This document shows positions 1-7,139 of a stretch of 17,187 nt of DNA, in pieces (the first letter of the stretch is position 1; every line of letters starts with the position of its first letter). The stretch comes from Anaerolineae bacterium. GTDB taxonomy: Bacteria > Chloroflexota > Anaerolineae > DUEN01. The DNA is taken from contig JAGHDS010000333.1 of the NCBI GenBank assembly GCA_021159845.1, positions 1 to 17,187 on the forward strand. The letters are read 5' to 3'. A program made the position numbers and the translations under genes. Under the pieces are notes generated by a model that worked only from the letters and a program-made list of their open reading frames with translations, was not told where the DNA came from and did not search any database.

Positions 1-437
1 TGCATCCCGCCGGAGAGATGTGCGGCTCGTCGGCTGGTGAATTCCTCCAGGCGAGCGAAGGCCAACAGCCGTCTGATGCGCTCCTCGCGCTCTTTGCCCT
101 GTACCCCGAACACGTCGGCGAAGAAGGTCAGGTTCTCCAGTACGGTCAGATCGCCGTAGAGACTGAATCGTTGGGGCATGTAGCCGATGATCTCGCGCAC
201 CTGCTCAGCCTGAGTGACCGTGTCGAACCCGCCGACCAGCGCCGTGCCCTCTGTGGGGATCATGACCGCGGCGAGCAGCCGGATGGTGGTCGTCTTGCCT
301 GCGCCGTCTGGCCCGATGAGGCCGTAGATTTCCCCCGGTCGGATGGCGAGGTCCAGCCCATCCACAGCGACCGTGTTGCTGAACTCCTTTTTCAATCCCT
401 CTGTGCGAATGGCGCATTCCCCGGTGACCTCAGCCAT
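1..437 (-). CDS. ABC transporter ATP-binding protein (3' part missing)
   Basis: The first 145 codons of an ABC ATPase are visible; the rest lies beyond the left edge. It hydrolyses ATP on the cytoplasmic side to drive a membrane permease. The Walker A motif reads GPDGAGKT, the Q-loop region reads GYMPQRFSLY, and the signature LSGGM is reached at the very edge. Asp in Walker A and this Q-loop are typical of ABC-2 type drug/efflux ATPases such as the YbhF group (family knowledge). The ATG at 437 overlaps the end of the upstream TetR gene by eight bases (ATGGCTGA), so the two are probably translationally coupled and the transporter is under the same promoter near 1572-1600. Substrate is unknown. 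Permease genes are expected to the left of the window but are not seen. Confidence 0.93.
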   Translation of the reverse strand, partial: MAEVTGECAIRTEGLKKEFSNTVAVDGLDLAIRPGEIYGLIGPDGAGKTTTIRLLAAVMIPTEGTALVGGFDTVTQAEQVREIIGYMPQRFSLYGDLTVLENLTFFADVFGVQGKEREERIRRLLAFARLEEFTSRRAAHLSGGM

Positions 438-1086
438 GATCTGCGCGTGCCTCCAGCCCGTGGATGAAGATATTCGCGATCTTGTTACCAAAATCGGGCC
501 AGTGGATCATGTCGGGCATCACCGTCCATTGCAGCGTCACTCCATCGAATACGCCGATAATCATTGCTGCTGTCGCCTCGGGATCGACGGGGCGGAATTC
601 TTTCGCCTGAATGCCTGCTATGATGATCTGGGCCAGGGTTTTCTTCATATCCTGGTAGATGCGTAACATGCGCTCTTTCACTTCGTCGTCGCGCTGCATC
701 TCTGCCCAGAAGCTCGCGGCAATGGAGATAAACTCTTGCTGACTGGCGATGTCCGCAGCGATAGCCTCTGCCGCCCAGCGCAGCTTCTCGGCCCAAGTCA
801 TCTCGTCCTTCTGCATGACGTCCTGCAGTACCTGCGTGATGGACTGCATCCACTCGTCCATGATGGTGAGGAAGAGGTGTTTTTTGCTCTTGAAGTGCCA
901 GTAAAGGCTGCCCTTGCTTACCCCGCTCTCGTGCGCGATGTCATCCATCGTTGTGCGGTGGTAACCCTGACGGGCGAAGCAAACGGTGGCGGCTTGCAAG
1001 ATCTGCATCCGTCGGTCCTCGGCCGTGCTCGAGGAGGGAGGACTATACTTGTCTCCCTCGATGGCCGAATGTTGATGCTCTCCCAT
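430..1086 (-). CDS. TetR/AcrR-family transcriptional regulator
   Basis: This is a one-component repressor of about 218 residues. The N-terminal TetR helix-turn-helix is clear (ILQAATVCFARQGYHRTTMDDIA, in two parts: ILQAATVCFARQGY and TTMDDIAHESGVSKGSLYWH, then FKSKKHLF). The C-terminal half is an all-helical ligand and dimer domain of the AcrR/BetI kind. The ATG at 1086 is chosen because GGGG lies about 9 bases upstream. An in-frame GTG at 1107 would add seven residues and cannot be excluded. Its stop overlaps the start of the ABC ATPase gene, and the membrane-protein gene lies upstream in the same direction. This gene order, with the inverted repeat at 1550-1561 overlapping the operon promoter, suggests it represses its own efflux operon and is released by a small molecule (inference). 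Confidence 0.92.
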   Translation of the reverse strand: MGEHQHSAIEGDKYSPPSSSTAEDRRMQILQAATVCFARQGYHRTTMDDIAHESGVSKGSLYWHFKSKKHLFLTIMDEWMQSITQVLQDVMQKDEMTWAEKLRWAAEAIAADIASQQEFISIAASFWAEMQRDDEVKERMLRIYQDMKKTLAQIIIAGIQAKEFRPVDPEATAAMIIGVFDGVTLQWTVMPDMIHWPDFGNKIANIFIHGLEARADHG

Positions 1087-1117
1087 GATGTCTTGCCCCG
1101 TGTGCACATTATGATTC

Positions 1118-1144
1118 GCCGGCGTGGTTGCACGCTACGCCGGC
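1118..1144. repeat. 8-bp inverted repeat upstream of the TetR gene
   Basis: GCCGGCGT (1118-1125) and ACGCCGGC (1137-1144) are perfect complements separated by 11 bases. They lie in the gap between the small membrane-protein gene and the TetR gene. No T-run follows on either strand, so it is a poor terminator. It could be an mRNA hairpin that tunes read-through within the operon or a second protein-binding site. It does not resemble the 1550-1561 inverted repeat in sequence. Confidence 0.4.
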
Positions 1145-1224
1145 CCCTGGGGAAATGGACGCGCAAGCTTGCCGTTCATCCTGGTCGCGTATTGGAAGAT
1201 ATTGCTCCAGCGTGCAGTTCTCCC

Positions 1225-1509
1225 TTATGTACGTTGCACGCGGCGGACCAGCCATAGGATAAGGATGGTGACGCAACTTGTGTCACCGAAGGCGGAGAGC
1301 CACCGCCAGATCGGCGCGGTAAATCCCAGCTTGGGGGTGAGCCAGAAGAAGGTGAGGCTAACAATGGGTTGGCAGACGATGCCGATAAGGAGATCTCCAA
1401 CCAGACCATACGGGCGTTTCCCCTTGCCAACCACCCCTGCCAGGTAGCCGTATAGGGCCCCCAGGATGATCGACATCACCAAAATGACGACGAATTGCGC
1501 CGTGTTCAT
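1225..1509 (-). CDS. Small three-helix membrane protein (GlsB/YeaQ-like topology)
   Basis: This is a 94-residue hydrophobic protein. Three membrane segments are visible: residues about 5-27 (QFVVILVMSIILGALYGYLA), 37-57 (LVGDLLIGIVCQPIVSLTFF) and 75-88 (SCVTILILWLV). The Gly-rich pattern with YGYLAGVVGKGK followed by GLVGDLLIGI recalls the GlsB/YeaQ/YmgE family of small envelope proteins, but the match is by eye and only moderate. The start is well supported: AAGGGGGGAG lies just upstream of the ATG at 1509. It is the first gene after a perfect-consensus promoter and precedes the TetR and ABC ATPase genes, so it probably belongs to the efflux operon or to an envelope-stress response. The positive-inside tail (VRRVQRT) suggests a cytoplasmic C-terminus. 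Confidence 0.8.
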   Translation of the reverse strand: MNTAQFVVILVMSIILGALYGYLAGVVGKGKRPYGLVGDLLIGIVCQPIVSLTFFWLTPKLGFTAPIWRWLSAFGDTSCVTILILWLVRRVQRT

Positions 1510-1549
1510 CGTTCTCCCCCCTTAATGGAACCTCTGGAGCCTCTAAACC

Positions 1550-1561
1550 GACTGGTCAGTC
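1550..1561. promoter_or_regulatory. Putative TetR operator
   Basis: GACTG-GT-CAGTC is a perfect 5-bp inverted repeat with a 2-bp centre. It starts about 10 bases downstream of the -10 box of the leftward promoter, near +4 to +15 of the predicted transcript, where a bound repressor would block transcription. GAC...GTC half-sites of this kind are common in operators of TetR/AcrR regulators (family knowledge). The TetR gene of the same operon is the obvious candidate ligand. Confidence 0.6.
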
Positions 1562-1571
1562 AAGCAACAGC

Positions 1572-1600
1572 ATTATAGCTGAGGACTATCTTGTTGTCAA
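1572..1600 (-). promoter_or_regulatory. Perfect-consensus sigma-70 promoter, leftward
   Basis: Read on the minus strand, TTGACA (1600-1595) and TATAAT (1577-1572) are separated by exactly 17 bases. Both hexamers match the housekeeping consensus at every position. Transcription should start near 1565, giving a leader of about 55 bases before the ATG at 1509. A promoter this strong is usually kept off by a repressor, which fits the adjacent inverted repeat and the TetR gene. Confidence 0.88.
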
Positions 1601-1635
1601 ACAGGTGGACTTGTTCCGTAAATAGAATGGGTGAA

Positions 1636-1726
1636 CGCTGATGACGCAGAAGGAGCCGACCTACGCAGATGAAAGGGCAAAATCGGGGTGATCAATGAGG
1701 GGCTGCGTACATCAGCGTCATCTGCG
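1636..1726. repeat. Inverted-repeat remnant built of CGCTGATG/CGCAGATGA words
   Basis: CGCTGATG (1636-1643) is complementary to CATCAGCG (1710-1717), and CGCAGATGA (1664-1672) is complementary to TCATCTGCG (1718-1726). A related ACGCAGA also occurs at 1644-1650. The words alternate in opposite orientations over about 90 bases in a gene-free region. Similar alternating CGCTGAT/CGCAGAT words occur as interspersed intergenic elements in several bacterial phyla, including Chloroflexota, as far as I recall. This copy appears degenerate. No coding content or target-site duplication was seen. Confidence 0.45.
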
Positions 1727-1984
1727 ATCTTATGCTCATCGTTATGCGGTGTGCCACCGCTCATGGCGACTGTTCACCATTGGGGTAAACAAGATCTCCG
1801 AGTGGCGAAGGGCACCCCACAGGGTCAAACTTTTGAGGATAGGGGAGGTAAAAGGGGTTAGCTGCGCTGCATCCTCGTACATCGAGTCTTACGGATGTAT
1901 TGAGTGTGTCTTCATCCACATCGCTCACCGGATGCCAATAAGATCTAGTGGGGGAACGGTGAACATTTACTGGCACCCCTTATT

Positions 1985-2013
1985 TTGCCCTACCCCCGCG
2001 GTCACGGTATAAT
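1985..2013 (+). promoter_or_regulatory. Promoter of the nurA unit
   Basis: TTGCCC (1985-1990) and a perfect TATAAT (2008-2013) are separated by 17 bases. Transcription would start near 2020, about 70 bases before the chosen nurA start. The -35 matches four of six consensus bases. Confidence 0.7.
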
Positions 2014-2088
2014 AGCTTCCAGAAAATCTGTTCTAGCACCGGATGTCTGAGTCTTCTGGTGTTGATGCCGGATGATAGGCAACAGGAT

Positions 2089-3267
2089 ATGCCCCTGAAA
2101 CTGGATGTGATCGCTCGAGCTGTCCAGGAGATGGCCCAGGCATTTGATGGCGATGAACGCCGTGAACGCCTGGATGTTGCCCTGGAGCGCTTGCGCAGTA
2201 CGGATCCCGCCCGCGTGCGCGGTCGGCTGGACGACCCGCAGGCCCGCCCGGGCTGGTTGGTCGCCTACCCGGAGCGCACCTTCACGAAGACGTATCCGCT
2301 GCCCCCTTGCCCGACGGACTTTACAGTGATCGCCGCCGACGGCTCGTCGCATGGCCCCGATCGCCACAGTCCGGTCCGTTTCTTTGTCATCAACACAGGG
2401 TATGCCGTGCTCACCTATGGCCGCCAACCTGGTGCCGAGATGGATGTCTCGTCTCGGTTATATTACCGCGATGAGGATGTCTTCATAGAGCCCCGACATC
2501 ATACGTTCCCGGTAGAGGGAGCCATCTTGGCGGTCAAAATGGCAGTGGATGAGATGACCGCATTGGTAGATGCGACCACGGCGGTTTCTCAACGAGAGGC
2601 AGTGGCTATCCGAGATGGGACGCTTATTTTGTGGGGGCTGGATAACCCGGGTATCACCCCGGAAGTGCGCGAACGTTTCCTGTCGCCGTACAGGGATGCT
2701 ATGAGGCAGTTGCAGGGTATGGGCATCCCTTTGGCGGCTTACATCAGCTATCCCAACGCCGATGACGTGATCAACACTCTACGGGTTGGCATGTGCCCGG
2801 ATGAGGTCGTCGTCTGCGGCCGGTGCAGGACGAAGGAGACGGAAGGACAGCCGCGCTGTGCCGTCCTGGCCACATTGGTGGATCGGTATCTCTTCGCACG
2901 TCATCTGAAGGACGGTGAGCGCAGCGATATTTTCCGCAGCCTGCATCCGGTGTTGAAGCACTACGATAAGGAGCAGATCGTCTACTTCTTCTACCTGAAT
3001 GTCGGGGAGGAGATCGCTCGCGTGGAGGTACCCGCCTGGGTGGCCGAGTCTCCCAGGTTGCTCGATCGCGTTCATGCCATCATCTACGATCAGTGTCAGC
3101 GCGGCGGTGGCTATCCGCCTGCGCTGGTTGAGGCTCATGAGCAGGCCGTCATCACTATGGCCGATCGCCAGCTCATCGAGGAGATGGTTACCAGAGAGCT
3201 GGCCGGCCACTCGGTGATCTATACCCGATCCGAGAAGGATCGTAGTAAACGTGTGCGGGGGGTGTAA
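2089..3267 (+). CDS. nurA: NurA domain nuclease (DNA end resection)
   Basis: This is a 392-residue protein of the NurA family, a manganese-dependent nuclease that works with the HerA ATPase to trim DNA ends during double-strand break repair (archaeal family knowledge). The first metal-ligand motif is visible as VIAADGSSHG (Asp84), the second as RDGTLILWGLD (Asp176). A C-terminal GYPPALVEAHEQAV segment (about 341-354) with a His matches the family's end. ATG 2089 is preferred because CAGGAT lies just upstream and the protein then starts with MPLKLDVIARAV. In-frame GTG 2059, TTG 2062 and ATG 2065 are alternatives. The stop shares one base with the next start (TAATG), so the following HAS-barrel protein is translationally coupled. 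Cysteines at 236, 243, 246 and 257 form an unexpected cluster. The HerA ATPase itself is not in the window. Confidence 0.82.
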   Translation: MPLKLDVIARAVQEMAQAFDGDERRERLDVALERLRSTDPARVRGRLDDPQARPGWLVAYPERTFTKTYPLPPCPTDFTVIAADGSSHGPDRHSPVRFFVINTGYAVLTYGRQPGAEMDVSSRLYYRDEDVFIEPRHHTFPVEGAILAVKMAVDEMTALVDATTAVSQREAVAIRDGTLILWGLDNPGITPEVRERFLSPYRDAMRQLQGMGIPLAAYISYPNADDVINTLRVGMCPDEVVVCGRCRTKETEGQPRCAVLATLVDRYLFARHLKDGERSDIFRSLHPVLKHYDKEQIVYFFYLNVGEEIARVEVPAWVAESPRLLDRVHAIIYDQCQRGGGYPPALVEAHEQAVITMADRQLIEEMVTRELAGHSVIYTRSEKDRSKRVRGV

Positions 3268-3854
3268 TGGCGCGCATCGGTGAGATCGTGGAGACGAACA
3301 GCCTGGGGTTCGTGGCGGAAAGCTTCGAGCTGCACCGTCCGCCTGCATTGGGCAGCCTGGTGCGGGTCAGCGTGGATGATCGTTCCCTTTATGCCGTCGT
3401 CAGCTTCGGCGCCACTACGGGGATCGATCCCGGCCGGCGGGCGGTTCGCCGCTCCACAGAGGAAGTATTCGACGAGGCCATCTATCGTGAACACCCCCAG
3501 CTGGAGCGCACCCTTCGTACGGAGTTCCAGGCGGTGTTGGTGGGAGTGCGCGAGGATGATGGCCCCATGCGCCAGGTACTTCCCCCGCAGCCGCCTCCCC
3601 TCCACTACTCGGTGTGGGAGTGTACCGCAGATGAGGTGTGCGCCTTCACCGAACGGTTGGTGTATTTCCGGCTGCTGTGGCACGCGAATGGCGGATTACC
3701 CGCGGATCAACTGCTGGCTGCCCACATCCGGGCGATCTACGCGGCTCGCGGCGATGATCTGGGCTGGCTAGAGGGAGCCGCGCGAGAGGTCGCCACGCTC
3801 CTGCGAGACGATTACGATAGCCTGATGAGCGTATTGCAGGGCATTGAGCCGTGA
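3267..3854 (+). CDS. HAS-barrel-like protein coupled to NurA
   Basis: This 195-residue protein begins IGEIVETNSLGFVAESFELH, followed by RPPALGSLVRVSV and LYAVVSFGATTG. That beta-rich pattern resembles the HAS-barrel that forms the N-terminus of HerA helicases, which binds NurA or assembles the hexamer (family knowledge). There is no Walker A or B motif, so it is not an ATPase. The remaining part (about 110-195) is helical with no motif I recognise. It overlaps the nurA stop codon by one base and has a strong GGGGGG ribosome site, so both are made together. It may act as a NurA partner or as an adaptor to a HerA encoded elsewhere; this is inference. A truncated HerA descendant is the alternative view. 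Confidence 0.6.
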   Translation: MARIGEIVETNSLGFVAESFELHRPPALGSLVRVSVDDRSLYAVVSFGATTGIDPGRRAVRRSTEEVFDEAIYREHPQLERTLRTEFQAVLVGVREDDGPMRQVLPPQPPPLHYSVWECTADEVCAFTERLVYFRLLWHANGGLPADQLLAAHIRAIYAARGDDLGWLEGAAREVATLLRDDYDSLMSVLQGIEP

Positions 3855-3958
3855 GGCTCAGCGCACTAGCCTGATCGATCCAGGGATCTCCCGGCCCTTT
3901 GCAAATCGGGTTGAATGCAATGGGGAGGAGTTGTACACATTTCGTAGATGAACCAATC

Positions 3959-3987
3959 TTTTCAATCACCAGGAAACTTGGTATAAT
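3959..3987 (+). promoter_or_regulatory. Promoter before the 2H phosphoesterase/polX genes
   Basis: A perfect TATAAT (3982-3987) is preceded by TGG, an extended -10 element. TTTTCA (3959-3964) lies 17 bases upstream as a weak -35. It would start transcription near 3994, about 38 bases before the GTG at 4032. Confidence 0.65.
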
Positions 3988-4031
3988 GCCTGCGGTTTTA
4001 TCCCGAGCTGTTCTCTCGCCGGAGTGGCCAC

Positions 4032-4616
4032 GTGATCGAAAGTGTTGACGGCAGGTTATACATCATCGGGAAGCCTCCAGAGCCTACGAGATCGGCTCTG
4101 CGCGATTTGTTCGCGAGGCTGGCCGAGCAAGCAGGTGGAACTCCTAATCCTGAGCCCCACCTGACCATCCAGGCCGTCCAGGGGCTTCATCTGGCAGAGG
4201 TCGTTCAGGAGAGGGTGGAAGCGGTTGTACGTGGCCTGCCGCCGATTTATGTGCGCGCTAGTGGGTTAATCGCATTCCCATTGCGCGCGCCCAAGCAACG
4301 TCTTGTCGTCCCCGTGGAGAAAACCCCAGCCTTACAGCACATCTACCAGGCCATCGCCGACGAGGTCTCCGGATTGGGAGTGCCGATACAGCCATTCGAT
4401 CTGGCAACATGGCAACCGCACATGACGGCGGTTGAGGGGGATTGGGAGGACGCCGAGGCTGTGGCCGATCAACTCGCCCCACTGGTTCCCCAGATCCATT
4501 TCACGATCAACCGCTTGTGGATGAGCGTCCAGCGAGCTCCGGGCATCTGGGTGGAACTTGGGATATGGCCGTTACGAGGCCAGCCGATCGATGCGCAAGA
4601 CCAGGTGGAGCAGTAG
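4032..4616 (+). CDS. 2H phosphoesterase / 2'-5' RNA ligase family protein
   Basis: This 194-residue protein carries the two hallmark motifs of the 2H superfamily: HLT (His43-Thr45) in EPHLTIQAVQG and HMT (His130-Thr132) in WQPHMTAVEG, 87 residues apart as in the family. Members hydrolyse 2',3'-cyclic phosphates or make 2'-5' linkages in RNA; the natural substrate of bacterial copies is generally unknown. Both active-site pairs are intact, so it is predicted to be active. The start is a GTG with GGAG (4021-4024) seven bases upstream. It lies directly behind a promoter and only 13 bases ahead of polX, so the two are likely co-transcribed. The domain fills most of the protein, with a short charged tail after about residue 182. 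Confidence 0.85.
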   Translation: MIESVDGRLYIIGKPPEPTRSALRDLFARLAEQAGGTPNPEPHLTIQAVQGLHLAEVVQERVEAVVRGLPPIYVRASGLIAFPLRAPKQRLVVPVEKTPALQHIYQAIADEVSGLGVPIQPFDLATWQPHMTAVEGDWEDAEAVADQLAPLVPQIHFTINRLWMSVQRAPGIWVELGIWPLRGQPIDAQDQVEQ

Positions 4617-4629
4617 GGCGGAGGCTCAC

Positions 4630-6372
4630 ATGGGTCAGCCCCCCAGCAATCGGCAGATTGCAGCGCTACTACGGCGCATCGGGAATATCCTGGATATCCT
4701 GGGTGAGAATCGGTTCAAGGTGATGGCCTATCGCCGAGCGGCCGATAATATCGAATCATTGCCTCAGGACCTAGCTGATTATTGGCGAGAGGGGCGCTTA
4801 CGCGAGGTCCCTGGCATTGGCGAGGCGCTGGCAGGCAAGCTGGATGAGCTTCTGCGCACAGGACGCATGAGCTACCTGGAACGATTGGAGCAGCAGGTCC
4901 CGTCTGGCGTCGTGGAGATGTTGGAGATCCCCGAGGTTGGGCCGAGGACGGCGCGTTTGGTGTGGGAGAAGCTCGGTATTACGTCCATTCAGGAGCTGGA
5001 GACGGCTGCCAAAGCGGGTCGGTTACGTCAGCTCCCCGGCATGGGGGCAAAAACCGAGGCTCGCATCCTGGCTGGCATTCAGGCGCTGGCCCGACGCAGC
5101 CATCGCACCCCGATTGGCGAGGCGCGTCCCGTGGCGATGGCGCTGTTGGCGGGGTTACAGGAGGCCATCCCCGCGCTCGAGCGAGCGATGGTTGCTGGAT
5201 CGCTGCGACGTTGGAAGGAGACCATCGGCGATATAGACTTGCTGGTGGCCGCGCGTGATTCCGAGCCCGTGATGGAGGCGTTCGTTCACCTGCCGGATGT
5301 GGCGGAGGTCCTGTTGCGCGGGGATACGAAGACGTCCATCCGCACGCGGGACGGTCTACAGGTAGACTTACGCGTCGTCCCCCCTGAACGATGGGGTACG
5401 GCGCTCCAGTACTTTACCGGGTCACAGGCTCATAATATCGCCTTGCGAGAGCGCGCGTTGAAGCTGGGCTTTAGCCTGAGCGAGTACGCTCTCAAGCGGG
5501 AAGATGGGCAGGAGTTACTGTGTGCAGCGGAGGAGGAGGTTTACGAGGCGCTGGGATTGCCGTGGATTCCGCCTGAATTGCGCGAGGACCGGGGGGAGAT
5601 CGAGGCCGCGGCTGAGGGACGGCTCCCACGTTTGATCGAGACAGCGGACTTGCAAGGGGAGCTACACGCTCACTCTACATGGAGTGATGGCACAGCCTCT
5701 ATAGAGGAGATGGCTGAGGCCGCGCGGGCGAGAGGATACCGCTACCTGGTGATCACGGATCATAGCCAGAGCCTTGGGGTTACCGGCGGGCTGAGCGTGG
5801 ATCAGCTACGTGAACAGCGGGCCGAGATCGAGCGTCTGAACCGGCGATGGACGGATTTTCGCTTGTTGCAGGGAGCGGAGGTTGAGATACTGGCAGATGG
5901 GGCCCTGGACTACCCGGATGAGGTGTTGGCTGAGTTAGACTGCGTTGTCGCCTCGATCCATAGTGGGCTGCGCCAGAATCGCGAGCAGATCACAGCACGA
6001 GCGCTGGCCGCCATACGCAATCCGCATGTGGATATCCTGGGGCATCCCTCTGGCCGCTTGCTGGGCCACCGGGAGGCCAGCGACATCGACCTGGAGGCCG
6101 TCTTGCAGGCTGCCGCCGAGGCCGGCACGGCGCTGGAGGTGAATGCTCATCCGGCTCGGCTTGACCTGGACGATGTGCATGTGCGTCGAGCGATGGAGTT
6201 GGGCGTTCCTATCGCCATTAACTGTGACGCCCACAGCCCGGGTGATTTCGATCTGATCGTATATGGCGTGGCAACCGCTCGTCGAGGGTGGGCGACACCT
6301 GATCGCGTGTTGAACGCGCTCTCGCTGGATCAACTGGAGCGGTGGTTGCACACCCACGGCAAAGGTGGCTAA
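4630..6372 (+). CDS. polX: DNA polymerase X family (PolX) with PHP 3'-5' exonuclease
   Basis: This 580-residue protein fills short gaps during base excision or end-joining repair. Three parts are visible. Helix-hairpin-helix segments lie near residues 58-70, 99-105 and 135-145 (VPGIGEALAGK, IPEVGPRTA, LPGMGAKTE). The nucleotidyltransferase core has GSLRRWKETIGDIDLLV with Asp201 and Asp203 and a third Asp246 (LQVDLRVV). A C-terminal PHP domain follows with ELHAHSTWSDG (His346, His348, Asp353), ITDHSQ (Asp377, His378), GAEVEI (Glu417), ASIHSG (His444), ILGHPSGR (His472) and NCDAHS (Asp533, His535). All metal and catalytic residues appear intact, so both polymerase and proofreading nuclease should work. 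ATG 4630 is chosen because GGAGG (4620-4624) sits five bases upstream. The length is typical of bacterial PolX. Confidence 0.96.
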   Translation: MGQPPSNRQIAALLRRIGNILDILGENRFKVMAYRRAADNIESLPQDLADYWREGRLREVPGIGEALAGKLDELLRTGRMSYLERLEQQVPSGVVEMLEIPEVGPRTARLVWEKLGITSIQELETAAKAGRLRQLPGMGAKTEARILAGIQALARRSHRTPIGEARPVAMALLAGLQEAIPALERAMVAGSLRRWKETIGDIDLLVAARDSEPVMEAFVHLPDVAEVLLRGDTKTSIRTRDGLQVDLRVVPPERWGTALQYFTGSQAHNIALRERALKLGFSLSEYALKREDGQELLCAAEEEVYEALGLPWIPPELREDRGEIEAAAEGRLPRLIETADLQGELHAHSTWSDGTASIEEMAEAARARGYRYLVITDHSQSLGVTGGLSVDQLREQRAEIERLNRRWTDFRLLQGAEVEILADGALDYPDEVLAELDCVVASIHSGLRQNREQITARALAAIRNPHVDILGHPSGRLLGHREASDIDLEAVLQAAAEAGTALEVNAHPARLDLDDVHVRRAMELGVPIAINCDAHSPGDFDLIVYGVATARRGWATPDRVLNALSLDQLERWLHTHGKGG

Positions 6373-6459
6373 GCATACAGCCCGGGCTCGACTCTGGTGA
6401 GGGGGCAGGCGCAGCCCATATGGCGTGCACGCAGTCGCCAAGATGAGGAGGATGCCATC

Positions 6460-7104
6460 ATGACAGATGAACTTCATACCCCCTTCCGCCGACCCGATGA
6501 CCAGCCGCGAGAGGAACCAACTGAGTCCCCTCCCGAGGATCTGGACGCATCGGAGTCCGAGCCCATATATGGCCCGCCGGAAGAGCGTAAGCTTGGGCGA
6601 GAGGTGCCGCTGTGGGCGATCGGCGCTGCGGCACTGGTAGTCGTCGCTATGATCGCCCTGTTTGCATCCCTGCTCAGTGGGGGTGGTAAGGCGAAGGGAA
6701 CGCCCACGCCGGATCCGACGAAGCTGGCCCGACAAACCATGATAGCAATGCAGGCTGCGACGGCCACGCCGGTTCCACCCACGCCTACACCTACACCAAC
6801 CCCAAAGCCCCGGCTTATGGCGGGCGGACGGGCCGTCGTGACTGGGAGCGAACCCGAAGGTCTTCTCCTTCGAGGTGGGCCGGGGCGAGATAGCCCAGCC
6901 CGGGTCATCCTGAAAGATGGAACGGTATTGGAGATCTTACCAAAGCCTGGGGATATAGCGCAGTACCCCGTGAAGGCAGATGGGTATGCGTGGTGGCGGG
7001 TACGAGTCATCAGCGGTGCTGAGGAAGGGTTGTCCGGCTGGGTGGCTGGCAATTGGCTGAAGCCGCTCCCGGCCACCGATGTAACGCCGACAGCGTCTCC
7101 GTGA
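6460..7104 (+). CDS. Membrane-anchored SH3-domain protein with Thr-Pro linker
   Basis: This 214-residue protein has four sections: an acidic, proline-rich N-terminus (1-48), one membrane helix (about 51-72, WAIGAAALVVVAMIALFASLL), a linker with PTPTPTPTPKP, and a C-terminal SH3b-like domain with LLLRGGPGRDSPARVILKDG, then YAWWRVRV and GLSGWVAGNWL. The layout is a signal anchor that places the SH3 domain outside the cell, where such domains usually bind cell-wall or surface material (family knowledge). Its function is otherwise unknown. ATG 6460 is chosen for the GAGGAGG (6445-6451) eight bases upstream; an open frame continues further upstream but without such a site. It follows polX by 87 bases with no clear promoter or terminator, so it may be read from the polX transcript. 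Confidence 0.8.
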   Translation: MTDELHTPFRRPDDQPREEPTESPPEDLDASESEPIYGPPEERKLGREVPLWAIGAAALVVVAMIALFASLLSGGGKAKGTPTPDPTKLARQTMIAMQAATATPVPPTPTPTPTPKPRLMAGGRAVVTGSEPEGLLLRGGPGRDSPARVILKDGTVLEILPKPGDIAQYPVKADGYAWWRVRVISGAEEGLSGWVAGNWLKPLPATDVTPTASP

Positions 7105-7139
7105 GCCGCCCAGTGGTGTTTGACAATGAGAGAGAAAGA

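Larger units (their letters stand above)
1566..2088. other. Gene-free region between divergent transcription units
   Basis: Apart from the leftward promoter (1572-1600), an inverted-repeat remnant (1636-1726) and the rightward promoter (1985-2013), nothing convincing was seen. Short open frames exist on both strands between 1695 and 2012, but they lack ribosome binding sites and read as low-complexity mixed residues with no recognisable motif. No tRNA-like or other structured RNA was recognised. Confidence 0.6.

Noticed and set aside
1772..1964. GTTCACC and GGTGAAC as an inverted repeat
   Set aside because: Arms of seven bases nearly 180 bases apart are expected by chance in a region of this size.
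1695..2012. Open frame of 105 codons in the divergent intergenic region
   Set aside because: No ribosome site, mixed composition rich in Arg, His and Cys, and it overlaps the nurA promoter.
5935..6735. Long open frame on the minus strand opposite the polX 3' end and the SH3 gene
   Set aside because: It spans two real genes and their gap, and its residues show no domain; judged to be antisense chance.
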